Shown here in pieces: positions 1 to 5,957 of a stretch of DNA of 7,005 nt. A program made the position numbers and the translations under genes. The notes beneath the pieces were generated by a model, which was not told where the DNA came from, made no database searches, and worked only from the letters and a program-made list of their open reading frames with translations. The stretch spans positions 2,392 through 9,396 of the forward strand of contig DNHA01000124.1 of the NCBI GenBank assembly GCA_003486025.1, read 5' to 3'. Origin of the DNA: Micrococcaceae bacterium. GTDB lineage: Bacteria > Actinomycetota > Actinomycetes > Actinomycetales > Micrococcaceae. How positions within the stretch are numbered: the first letter of the stretch is position 1; each line of letters opens with the position of its first letter.

Positions 1-18
1 CAGGACACCGAAGACGAC

Positions 19-810
19 ATGCCACTCGTGGAGCAAGAGCGAACGGCCGATAGCCGCGGCGCTTCGGTCATCGTTAACGTCATCGACGTGTTGCGATGCT
101 TCACCGTCGAGCGGCAACTAGTAGGTGTCACCGAAATCGCGGCTGAAGTTGGGTTGCACAAATCCAGTGTGTCCAGGATTCTTGCCACCTTGGTGCAGGA
201 ACAGGTGGTGGAGCGCGATGAGCCAACGCGCAAGTTCCGGCTTGGGCTCGGCCTGATAGCTATTGCCGGACCGCTTCTGGCCAATCTCAATGTGCGTCAA
301 GCCGCGTACCCACCGCTGAAATACTTGGCCGAGAAAACCCAGGAGACCGCGGTACTCAACATCTGGGACGGCCATGAATCCGTGTCGGTGGAACAGATCC
401 CTTCCCCTCGTCCGGTCAAACACACCTCCGCTATGGGAAGCCGGTACGACACCGGGCTAAGCGCCACCGTCCAATTATTCCTGGCCTATGAATCCCTCGA
501 GCGCACCCGCGAGCTCATCGCGTCCGGAAATATTCAGCTGCCCGAGCATTTCGCCGTAGAGCAATTCCTCGAACGCGTCAGCGTGGCTCGTCATCAGGGC
601 TACGCGGTGAACTACGGCGAAACTTCTTCCGAAGAGGTTGGTGTCGCCGCTCCGGTCTTCGATCATCGCGGAGACTTGGTGGCCTGCGTGCTCATCGCCG
701 CTCCGTTCTACCGGATCACTCCTCAGATTCTCGAGGAACTCATCGAGTCGTGTGTACGAACCGCACAGAAAATATCCTTGCGCATGGGCCACGCCCATCA
801 ACCTGCCTAG
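19..810 (+). CDS. IclR-family transcriptional regulator
   Basis: DNA-binding transcription factor of the IclR family, acting in the cytoplasm as a dimer or tetramer, usually on catabolic genes, with a small-molecule effector. Residues 16-78 form the N-terminal winged helix-turn-helix: the pattern VTEIAAEVGLHKSSVSRIL (37-55) is typical, with the recognition helix at about 47-58 and the wing ending in RKFRLGLGL (71-79). Residues 85-255 match the effector-binding domain, including the usual GYAVNYGE...GVAAPVFD stretch (194-215). The 263-residue length is normal for the family. The frame is open back to base 1, so an earlier start outside the window cannot be excluded, but ATG 19 leaves a normal 15-residue lead before the HTH. 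The site upstream of it is a weak match (GAAG). The next gene, a cupin, follows after 25 bases and is the nearest candidate target or operon partner. The effector cannot be read from the sequence. Confidence 0.93.
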   Translation: MPLVEQERTADSRGASVIVNVIDVLRCFTVERQLVGVTEIAAEVGLHKSSVSRILATLVQEQVVERDEPTRKFRLGLGLIAIAGPLLANLNVRQAAYPPLKYLAEKTQETAVLNIWDGHESVSVEQIPSPRPVKHTSAMGSRYDTGLSATVQLFLAYESLERTRELIASGNIQLPEHFAVEQFLERVSVARHQGYAVNYGETSSEEVGVAAPVFDHRGDLVACVLIAAPFYRITPQILEELIESCVRTAQKISLRMGHAHQPA

Positions 811-823
811 CGCGTGCCAAACC

Positions 824-829
824 GGGAGA
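824..829 (+). promoter_or_regulatory. Ribosome binding site of the cupin gene
   Basis: GGGAGA lies 6 bases before ATG 836. It decides the start. The open frame extends back to an ATG at 638 inside the regulator gene, but that extension has no cupin character and overlaps coding sequence. Confidence 0.7.
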
Positions 830-835
830 ACAAAA

Positions 836-1246
836 ATGCTTGAGAAACGTGATGCCCACGGTTTCCCATACCGCTTACATGAGGGCAGCCAGATGATGAT
901 GCACCACCATTTTGGTGGACAGACCGGGATGCCGGTTGCCATTCAAACGTGGGTCATCCCGCCCGGGGGTTTTGAAGGTTCCCACCATCACGGCGGAGAC
1001 GACCAGTTGGTCGAGTTCTACCAGATTCTGGAAGGTACTGGACGCATGCACGTTGGCGCACAGACCTACGAATTAGAACCGGGAGATTCGGTGCTCGCTG
1101 GCCCCCAAGACCTGCATGAGCTGGCAAATACCGGTAGCACCGATCTTCGGGTGCTGGTGGTGTGGGGCCCGCCGGGCGAAACCGACTTATCGGCCTACGG
1201 GTCCCACCAGATTTCACAGCGGCTGCGCGCTAATCCGTCCGGCTAG
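836..1246 (+). CDS. Single-domain cupin protein
   Basis: Small protein of 136 residues with one conserved beta-barrel (cupin) domain. Cupins of this size are metal-binding enzymes (dioxygenases, isomerases) or sensors; the substrate here is not recognisable. Motif 1 lies around residues 48-69: GSHHH (48-52) gives candidate metal ligands H50 and H52, followed by E60 and the turn LEGTG (65-69). Motif 2 is at 83-98: GDSVLAGPQDLHELAN, with H94 as the fourth ligand. The spacing between the histidine pair and E60 is longer than in the textbook motif. An additional MMMHHH stretch lies at 20-25. There is no signal peptide, so it is cytoplasmic. It follows the IclR gene by 25 bases with its own ribosome site, which suggests co-transcription. 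Its stop codon directly abuts the stop of the convergent membrane-protein gene. Confidence 0.88.
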   Translation: MLEKRDAHGFPYRLHEGSQMMMHHHFGGQTGMPVAIQTWVIPPGGFEGSHHHGGDDQLVEFYQILEGTGRMHVGAQTYELEPGDSVLAGPQDLHELANTGSTDLRVLVVWGPPGETDLSAYGSHQISQRLRANPSG

Positions 1247-2710
1247 TTACTGGGCAGCAATACGCTGGTGCAATTCATTCACGATGGCCTCATGCAGGCT
1301 TTTGAGCTCCTCGTTGCTTAGCGTTGCGAGGTCTACTAAGTCCGGTGATTGTTCGCCTTCTTGCTCGGATTCCGGGTTCTGGCCGGCGTTGGAGGAGCAG
1401 CGAAGCTTCTCACCTGCTGCGGTCAATAAGCATGAGGATCCGTCGGCGTTCAGCTGGACACGATAATTTACGTTCTGCTTCTGACCGATACTCGCATGCC
1501 ACACGCCTTCACCGCCCGGAACGATTTCCATGACTGCCATACCGGTGGCCCAATCGCTGAGCGAGGAATAGTCGGCCTTGATCTTGTCCGCGGTCGCCGC
1601 ATTTGATTGCCGAGGAGTTTTCAGCGTGTGCAGTGTGACGTCTGCGTTGCTTCCGGCACTGACCTGCGAGCTGTCCAAGACCGCCACCTGATCGATGGTG
1701 CGAGAGGAGGCGCGGGAGGTAAAGGGCGAGAAGAAACCGTAGTGCTGTTCACCGTAGCTCAGACTGAAGTTTGAATGGCTGCCCAAATTTGTGTCATCTT
1801 CATCCTTAGGTTCATCGGTAATGCCGGTGGACTTCAAAATTTTGGTGGTCCACCAATTTCCGTTGAGTGTCTCCAATGACTTGTTCACGCGCCGCGATTG
1901 AGAAATTGAGACGGCAGGACCAGGCAGCTGTCCGGTAGCAACGTCCTTTTTGTATTCCAAGGCATCGGTTTTTCCGTCGTAGATCACCACTCCTGCAGGA
2001 ACGTCATAAGGAGCTAACCAATTGCTGAGCTTGGTGACCGGAACGACGATTTGCGGGCTCCCCTCATTGCAGTACGCCCAGACATCGTCTTTTTTGGCGA
2101 TTAACCCGCTGTCGATTGAAGCAATCGCCCGCGTCAGGCTATTGCCGAAGATTCCGTCCATCCGTTTATTAGCATCGGGATCAAAATCGCAGCGTTCTCC
2201 CTTTGCCTGCCCGGTCAGCGCGAGTTTCTGCACGATGGCAGTCTCATATCCGGGACGGAAAATCCCACGACGCTCGACAAGTGTCGAGTAGTTGTTATCT
2301 CCAGCCAAATAGGTGGTTGCGCTAATGTCACCCACGGTGCCGGAGCTGTTTGACGAAGCTTGGCGTTCGGCGACTAGATAAGGTGCACGCAGTCCGGTCT
2401 GCGGAAGCAGCGCCTCTTCGGGCGAAGCGGTTTTCACCGAATCGCGTAAGGCAACTTGCGAAGACCAATTCGAGGCGAACGCCACCGGAATGGCCAGCAG
2501 CGCAATGACTACCCCGAGCTTCAAAAGCCATTTTTTCGTGCCCAAGCCAATCAGGATCAGCAGAATGCCGACCACCGCTAGTGCTAGTTTCAGTCCACCG
2601 CCGAAGATGATCCCGGTGAACAATCTCGCCCTGGTCAGCGGGTCCAATAGCGGAAGGGCCACTATGGCTAGGACAATAATGCCGAAGATCAGCAGCAGGG
2701 CGCGTTTCAC
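1247..2710 (-). CDS. Membrane-anchored protein of unknown function, large extracytoplasmic domain
   Basis: I do not recognise a named family. The start is GTG at 2710, with AAGGAA (2719-2724) 8 bases upstream. The 487 residues begin with three hydrophobic helices (about 4-23, 33-57 and 61-79). Positive charges at residues 2-3 and 59-64 suggest an N-in topology that places residues 80-487 outside the cell. The outer part is soluble and rich in Ser/Thr/Asn/Asp, with four cysteines (174, 214, 427, 438) that could form two disulfides. An acidic linker (about 443-460) leads to a C-terminal predicted helix (461-484). LPQTG at 102-106 resembles a sortase motif but sits just after the third helix, not at the C-terminus. 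The gene stands alone: the upstream reductase ends in a strong terminator, so it probably has its own promoter in 2711-2808. A role at the cell envelope is inference from topology only. Confidence 0.85.
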   Translation of the reverse strand: MKRALLLIFGIIVLAIVALPLLDPLTRARLFTGIIFGGGLKLALAVVGILLILIGLGTKKWLLKLGVVIALLAIPVAFASNWSSQVALRDSVKTASPEEALLPQTGLRAPYLVAERQASSNSSGTVGDISATTYLAGDNNYSTLVERRGIFRPGYETAIVQKLALTGQAKGERCDFDPDANKRMDGIFGNSLTRAIASIDSGLIAKKDDVWAYCNEGSPQIVVPVTKLSNWLAPYDVPAGVVIYDGKTDALEYKKDVATGQLPGPAVSISQSRRVNKSLETLNGNWWTTKILKSTGITDEPKDEDDTNLGSHSNFSLSYGEQHYGFFSPFTSRASSRTIDQVAVLDSSQVSAGSNADVTLHTLKTPRQSNAATADKIKADYSSLSDWATGMAVMEIVPGGEGVWHASIGQKQNVNYRVQLNADGSSCLLTAAGEKLRCSSNAGQNPESEQEGEQSPDLVDLATLSNEELKSLHEAIVNELHQRIAAQ

Positions 2711-2718
2711 TGAGAATA

Positions 2719-2724
2719 TTCCTT
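2719..2724 (-). promoter_or_regulatory. Ribosome binding site supporting a GTG start
   Basis: Read on the minus strand this is AAGGAA, 8 bases before the GTG at 2710. It supports GTG initiation for the 487-residue membrane protein, giving an N-terminus MKRALLL that leads straight into the first membrane helix. Confidence 0.6.
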
Positions 2725-2730
2725 ACAGTT

Positions 2731-2747
2731 GGACAAAAGAAGTGTCC
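2731..2747. promoter_or_regulatory. Short inverted repeat upstream of the membrane-protein gene
   Basis: GGACA (2731-2735) and TGTCC (2743-2747) are perfect 5-base arms around a 7-base centre, 21 bases upstream of the GTG start. A second weak pair, ATCAG (2776-2780) and CTGAT (2791-2795), lies further upstream. Either could be an operator half-site pair or chance; no clear -10/-35 was found with them. Confidence 0.2.
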
Positions 2748-2808
2748 CTGCAATAATTCCACAAGTCACCGCGCAATCAGTGATGCACCGCTGATAAATA
2801 AAACAGTT

Positions 2809-2835
2809 CCGCCCGCAACTAAAGATTGCGGGCGG
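2809..2835 (-). terminator. Intrinsic terminator of the ferredoxin-reductase gene
   Basis: CCGCCCGCAA (2809-2818) and TTGCGGGCGG (2826-2835) form a perfect 10-bp GC-rich stem with a 7-base loop, starting 6 bases after the reductase stop codon. Read on the minus strand, it is followed by AACTGTTTTATTTA (2808 down to 2795), a T-rich tail. This is a good Rho-independent terminator and implies that the downstream membrane-protein gene is transcribed separately. Confidence 0.85.
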
Positions 2836-2841
2836 CTGCAG

Positions 2842-4056
2842 TTAGAGCTCGGCCAAGTCCACCGATTGATCGGTGAGCCGTTCTTGATCAATGCTCTTGC
2901 CAAGCAACCCGCGCAGGGTGTCGTTGACATCCCAGATGTTCACGTTCATCGCCGCGGTAATCCTGCCTTCGCTCAACCAGAAAACGATGAACTCCCCCGT
3001 GTCGGTGTCCCCGCGAACCACGCTGATATCTTCAGGTGCTGAATAGCCAACGTATTCCATGCCCAGATCAAATTGATCGGTAAAGAAATACGGCGCCCAA
3101 TCATAACTCTGGTCTTCGCCGAGAAGGGTTGCGGCGGCAAGTTTGCCTTGGCGGATCGCGTTATCCCAGTGTTCTACCCGAAGCTGGCGGCGCAGGGAGG
3201 TATTAAACGCTTCGGCAATATCCCCGATGGCGAGGATCTTTGGATCAGAACTGCGCAATGTAGCATCAACGATCACCCCACGCTCCGTTTCAAGTCCTGC
3301 TTCTCGGGCTAGCTCGATATTCGGTACTGCTCCAATGGCTAGCAGCACCACGTCGGCACGGCTGGTTCCGGCGCTACTGACCACTTCCAGATGTCCATCG
3401 GTTTGCTGGATCGAATCAACCCGAGTAGAAGTGCGCACATCCACCCCGTTGCGTTGATGCAATTCGAGCAGGTGATGTCCGAACCGGTCGCCGAAAACCT
3501 TGGCTAGTGGAACCTCGTCCGGCGAATATATGGTGACTCGTGCGCCACGCGAGCGTGCGCTGGCGGCTACTTCCATGCCAATCCATCCCGAACCGATGAC
3601 CGCTAGTTGGGTATCTTCGCTCAAGGTTTCGCGTAGTGCTCGGGCTTGTTCCACGGTACGCAGCAGGTGGACACCTGGCAGATCATGGCCTTCGAAAGGC
3701 TGCTTACCGCCAAGATTTGGGCGGGCTCCGGTAGCCAAGACCAGTTGGTCATAGTTGACGGTGCTCCCATCATCCAGACTCACCTGCTGGTTTTCGCGGT
3801 CAATTCTTTCGGCCCGTACCCCGAGGTGCAATTGCACGTTGTGCTCTTGGTACCACTGCGCCGGTTTGACCGTAAAGTCCTCGAGCTTGTCGCTGCCTTG
3901 CAAGTACCCTTTGGACAGCGGAGGTCTTTCGTAAGGAAGTTCTTGTTCCTGGCCGATCAGCGTAATCGTTCCCGTGTGCCCTTGCTCGCGCAGTTCTTTC
4001 ACGGTCGTAGCGGCGGCAAGGCCCCCGCCAACGATGACAATTGAATCTTGTCCCAT
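2842..4056 (-). CDS. FAD-dependent NAD(P)H oxidoreductase, ferredoxin/rubredoxin-reductase type
   Basis: Cytoplasmic flavoprotein of 404 residues, the normal size for the family of ferredoxin, putidaredoxin and rubredoxin reductases that pass electrons from NAD(P)H through FAD to a small iron-sulfur protein serving an oxygenase or P450. The FAD-binding Rossmann motif VGGGLAA is at 9-15, and the family-typical PYERPPLSK is at 41-49. ATGARPN (108-114) and the second FAD motif AIGDIAEA (276-283) are also present. The NAD(P)-binding motif GSGWIGME is at 155-162. The C-terminal dimerisation/reductase domain (about 322-400) has the usual VEHWDNAIRQG (294-304) and YFFTDQFDLGMEYVGYS before it and at its start. 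ATG 4056 is chosen over the ATG at 4134 because it has a strong ribosome site and begins right at the first beta strand. No ferredoxin or oxygenase gene is adjacent, so the redox partner is unknown. Confidence 0.92.
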   Translation of the reverse strand: MGQDSIVIVGGGLAAATTVKELREQGHTGTITLIGQEQELPYERPPLSKGYLQGSDKLEDFTVKPAQWYQEHNVQLHLGVRAERIDRENQQVSLDDGSTVNYDQLVLATGARPNLGGKQPFEGHDLPGVHLLRTVEQARALRETLSEDTQLAVIGSGWIGMEVAASARSRGARVTIYSPDEVPLAKVFGDRFGHHLLELHQRNGVDVRTSTRVDSIQQTDGHLEVVSSAGTSRADVVLLAIGAVPNIELAREAGLETERGVIVDATLRSSDPKILAIGDIAEAFNTSLRRQLRVEHWDNAIRQGKLAAATLLGEDQSYDWAPYFFTDQFDLGMEYVGYSAPEDISVVRGDTDTGEFIVFWLSEGRITAAMNVNIWDVNDTLRGLLGKSIDQERLTDQSVDLAEL

Positions 4057-4062
4057 CGAACA

Positions 4063-4069
4063 CCCCTTT
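4063..4069 (-). promoter_or_regulatory. Ribosome binding site of the ferredoxin-reductase gene
   Basis: AAAGGGG on the minus strand, 6 bases before ATG 4056. It fixes the start and rules out the 26-residue longer reading from 4134. Confidence 0.75.
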
Positions 4070-4101
4070 AGTTTCTGCCACCGTCGATAGCACCAAGGGC
4101 G

Positions 4102-4119
4102 GCAGTGATTAATGACTGC
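4102..4119. promoter_or_regulatory. 18-bp near-perfect palindrome, candidate operator
   Basis: GCAGTGATTAATGACTGC reads as its own reverse complement except for the G/G pair at the sixth position of each half (16 of 18 positions symmetric). It lies 46-63 bases upstream of the reductase start and about 230 bases upstream of the protease start. Length and symmetry fit a dimeric repressor site. It also contains an AT-rich centre (ATTAAT) that could overlap a -10 element of the leftward promoter. The cognate regulator is unknown; the IclR protein in this window is only one possibility. Confidence 0.45.
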
Positions 4120-4334
4120 TACTTCGATCCTCACACGCGGTCAGGCCACTGGCAATATCCCTCGTCATCATTGCGTGTTTTGCATGAGCACAGAAGAACT
4201 TGTCAGTACGGTAAAACTTCGTCTGCGAAACCATGGTGGCAAAGACCCAATGGCCGGTACAGTGCTAAGTACCCAGGGCTTCGGCAATGGTTTTTTGCGA
4301 TAGTTCCTCGGAGCTGGAAGATGACACGATTTCG

Positions 4335-4340
4335 AAGGAG
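4335..4340 (+). promoter_or_regulatory. Ribosome binding site of the subtilase gene
   Basis: AAGGAG, 6 bases before ATG 4347. This near-consensus site fixes the start at 4347 and argues against the in-frame ATG at 4287, which would add 20 residues without any such site. Confidence 0.8.
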
Positions 4341-4346
4341 TCGACC

Positions 4347-5552
4347 ATGTTCACCCCAGAGGTTCCTTTTCTCCGTTCTGGTGCCACCGCTATCCCCGGC
4401 CGTTACGTGCTGGTCTTTGATTCGCCCGAGCACCTCGATTCACCATCCATGGGAATGCGCACGTTGACCGAAGATGTGCCGCAGATCCTCGAATCCCAAG
4501 GTTATGGTGTCACCGAGTACTTCCCACGTCTTGGTATCGCCGTGGTGAGCAGCGAAAATGATCAGCTTGATGAATTCCAGGCGCGTTGCGCCAGCGAACG
4601 GATGCCAGCGCGGGTGGTTCCGGAGATGGTTTACTACGCTTTAACTGACCAGCCTGGCGCACCATTACCAACGGCCTATGAAGATACCGACAAGTTCACC
4701 TGGGGCTTGCAGGCAGTACGCGCGGCCGATTCCAAATACACTGGCGCCGGTATCAAGGTGGCGGTGTTGGACACCGGCTTCGATTTGGCTCACCCGGATT
4801 TTGCCGAACGCACGGTGGTCTCCAAGTCTTTTGTTGATGGCGAGGATGCGCAGGATGGGCATGGCCACGGCACCCATTGCATCGGTACTTCTCGCGGCCC
4901 GCGGACCGTGGCCAATGGCCGCGGTTATGGTGTGGCCTCCGGGGCGGATATCTACGCGGGCAAGGTGCTCGGGTCCAATGGTTCCGGTTCCGACGCGACT
5001 ATTTTGGCCGGAATCGATTGGGCCCTGGAAAACGAATGCCAGGTCATTTCGATGTCTCTCGGCGCCGACGTGCAGCAAGTGCACCCTCCCTATGTGACTG
5101 CCGGGCGCCGTGCTTTGGAATTAGGTTCACTGATAATCGCCGCGGCAGGCAATAACGCCCAGCGTTCCCAAGGCAACCCGGGATTTGTCGGTGCCCCGGC
5201 AAACAGTCCATATATTATGGCCGTCGGCGCCTTGGACCACACCCTGAACATCGCCGATTTTTCTGCTCGCACCCTGCCCGGACGTGGCGGCCAGGTCGAC
5301 ACCTCCGGTCCTGGTGTGAACATTTATTCTTCGTGGCCGGGAGCCGAACGCTACAACACCATCAGTGGCACTTCGATGGCTACTCCGCATGTGGCAGGCA
5401 TTGCTGCGCTGCTCGCAGAAGCTACCGGGTTCCGCGCCCGCGAGCTCTGGGCCGAACTGGTTCAGGAAGGCCGTCGCTTGGAGTTATTCTCCGTGGACGT
5501 GGGCTCCGGACTGACCCAGGCACCGCCACCAGCCGAGAATACCGGAGCCTAG
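4347..5552 (+). CDS. Subtilisin-family (S8) serine protease without signal peptide
   Basis: Subtilase of 401 residues hydrolysing peptide bonds. All catalytic elements are present: D142 in VAVLDTG (138-144), H174 in GHGTHCIGT (173-181), the oxyanion asparagine N269 in AAAGNN, and nucleophile S343 in SGTSMATPHVAG (340-351). The Cys after HGTH resembles the proteinase-K branch. Residues 18-100 precede the catalytic domain and have the beta-alpha-beta-beta-alpha-beta order of an I9-type pro-domain, from RYVLVF (19-24) to ARVVPEMVYYAL (88-99), so the enzyme probably self-processes near residues 100-115. No signal peptide or membrane segment is visible, even in the longer reading from 4287, which suggests a cytoplasmic enzyme or non-classical export. 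The C-terminus ends soon after the catalytic domain, in a short proline-rich tail. The next gene begins 2 bases after the stop and is probably translationally coupled. Confidence 0.93.
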   Translation: MFTPEVPFLRSGATAIPGRYVLVFDSPEHLDSPSMGMRTLTEDVPQILESQGYGVTEYFPRLGIAVVSSENDQLDEFQARCASERMPARVVPEMVYYALTDQPGAPLPTAYEDTDKFTWGLQAVRAADSKYTGAGIKVAVLDTGFDLAHPDFAERTVVSKSFVDGEDAQDGHGHGTHCIGTSRGPRTVANGRGYGVASGADIYAGKVLGSNGSGSDATILAGIDWALENECQVISMSLGADVQQVHPPYVTAGRRALELGSLIIAAAGNNAQRSQGNPGFVGAPANSPYIMAVGALDHTLNIADFSARTLPGRGGQVDTSGPGVNIYSSWPGAERYNTISGTSMATPHVAGIAALLAEATGFRARELWAELVQEGRRLELFSVDVGSGLTQAPPPAENTGA

Positions 5553-5554
5553 CC

Positions 5555-5815
5555 ATGAATCAGGGTTCTCCGGATTCGGTTTCGCATACCTACATCGTGA
5601 CGGTCACCTCGACCTATACCGCTCAGATGGAGCAGGTGGTCAGCTCGCTGGAATCGTCGGGGCTGCGTGTGAATAAAGTACTCAGTACATTGGGCCAGGT
5701 GATCGGGCACGGCAATGAGCAGTTGCGCGGCCAACTGGAGCAAATTGAAGGAGTGCAGTCGGTGGATGAGGATAAAGTTTATCGTCTGCCTTCCCCCAAG
5801 GATCCCCTGCAGTAG
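5555..5815 (+). CDS. Small I9/subtilisin-propeptide-like protein, candidate protease inhibitor or chaperone
   Basis: Protein of 86 residues, starting at ATG 5555 with CGGAG (5543-5547) 7 bases upstream, inside the end of the protease gene. No obvious sequence signature is strong, but the pattern fits the inhibitor-I9 / subtilisin propeptide fold. It has strand HTYIVTVT (11-18), helix 22-35, strands at 37-45 and 46-51, helix 55-65, and a final strand GVQSVDEDKVYRL (66-78). The last segment closely resembles the 'GV..VE.D' ending of subtilisin propeptides, which occupies the protease active site. Stand-alone I9 proteins such as yeast Pbi2 and fungal POIA1 inhibit subtilases. The immediate coupling to a subtilase makes a role as its inhibitor or in-trans folding helper the best guess. 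There is no signal peptide, matching the protease. The fold assignment is inference from pattern, not a database match. Confidence 0.72.
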   Translation: MNQGSPDSVSHTYIVTVTSTYTAQMEQVVSSLESSGLRVNKVLSTLGQVIGHGNEQLRGQLEQIEGVQSVDEDKVYRLPSPKDPLQ

Positions 5816-5834
5816 GCGCTGACCTGAGCATTAC

Positions 5835-5880
5835 CAGAAGAACGCGCACCGATGTTGCGCGTCGCTGTGCTGTGCTTCTG
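5835..5880 (+). terminator. Hairpin after the protease operon, possible terminator
   Basis: ACGCGCA (5842-5848) and TGCGCGT (5856-5862) form a perfect 7-bp stem with a 7-base loop. It is enclosed by CAGAAG (5835-5840) pairing with CTTCTG (5875-5880). It lies 20 bases after the stop of the small gene. No T-run follows, so it is a weak intrinsic terminator at best, perhaps a transcript-end stabiliser. Confidence 0.35.
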
Positions 5881-5906
5881 AACAAACCAATACCGCTGGG
5901 TAACAT
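5879..5906 (+). promoter_or_regulatory. Possible promoter of the FMN reductase gene
   Basis: TGAACA (5879-5884; 4 of 6 against TTGACA) and TAACAT (5901-5906; 4 of 6 against TATAAT) are separated by 16 bases. They are placed suitably ahead of the CGGAGG site at 5924. The match is modest and could be chance. Confidence 0.25.
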
Positions 5907-5936
5907 CATAAAAAGCCTAGACTCGGAGGCAGATCG

Positions 5937-5957
5937 GTGCTGAACTTGGAGCTATGA
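5937..5957 (+). other. Six-codon mini-ORF overlapping the FMN reductase start
   Basis: GTG CTG AAC TTG GAG CTA TGA encodes VLNLEL. A strong ribosome site, CGGAGG (5924-5929), lies 7 bases before it. Its stop TGA (5955-5957) overlaps the reductase ATG (5954-5956) as ATGA. The reductase itself has only GGAG at 5948-5951, two bases from its ATG, which is too close for efficient initiation. The layout fits translational coupling. The alternative is that the ribosome uses the close GGAG site directly. Confidence 0.35.

Larger units (their letters stand above)
4057..4346. other. Divergent intergenic region between the reductase and protease genes
   Basis: About 290 bases with no convincing gene. 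It must hold the promoters of two divergent units. On the reductase side are a ribosome site and the 18-bp palindrome at 4102-4119. On the protease side, 4228-4296 can fold: AAACCAT (4228-4234) pairs with ATGGTTT (4287-4293), enclosing GGTAC (4256-4260) paired with GTACC (4269-4273), and it ends in a run of six T (4291-4296). I found no -10/-35 pair good enough to call. A 39-codon frame (4184-4303) lacks a ribosome site and is not called as a gene. Confidence 0.5.

Noticed and set aside
475..942. 155-codon antisense frame under the IclR and cupin genes
   Set aside because: It is a shadow of two well-supported genes on the other strand; its translation has no recognisable domain.
2393..2407. 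LPQTG (residues 102-106 of the membrane protein) as a sortase cell-wall sorting signal
   Set aside because: It lies near the N-terminus just after the third membrane helix. A sorting signal needs a C-terminal position followed by a hydrophobic helix and basic tail, which are absent.
4057..4134. 26-residue N-terminal extension of the ferredoxin reductase from ATG 4134
   Set aside because: It precedes the Rossmann strand without any family counterpart, crosses the palindrome and the strong ribosome site, and has no ribosome site of its own.
4184..4303. 39-codon open frame as a small gene before the protease
   Set aside because: There is no ribosome site before its ATG, it contains the short inverted repeats and T-run, and the product is not recognisable.
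4321..4467. 49-codon frame starting MTRFRRSRPC with a signal-peptide look
   Set aside because: It overlaps the protease N-terminus in another frame, and the protease has its own better ribosome site and full family similarity. The hydrophobic look is coincidental.
4665..5084. 139-codon antisense frame inside the protease gene
   Set aside because: It is opposite the catalytic Asp/His region of a clear subtilase and arises from the high GC and codon bias of that gene.
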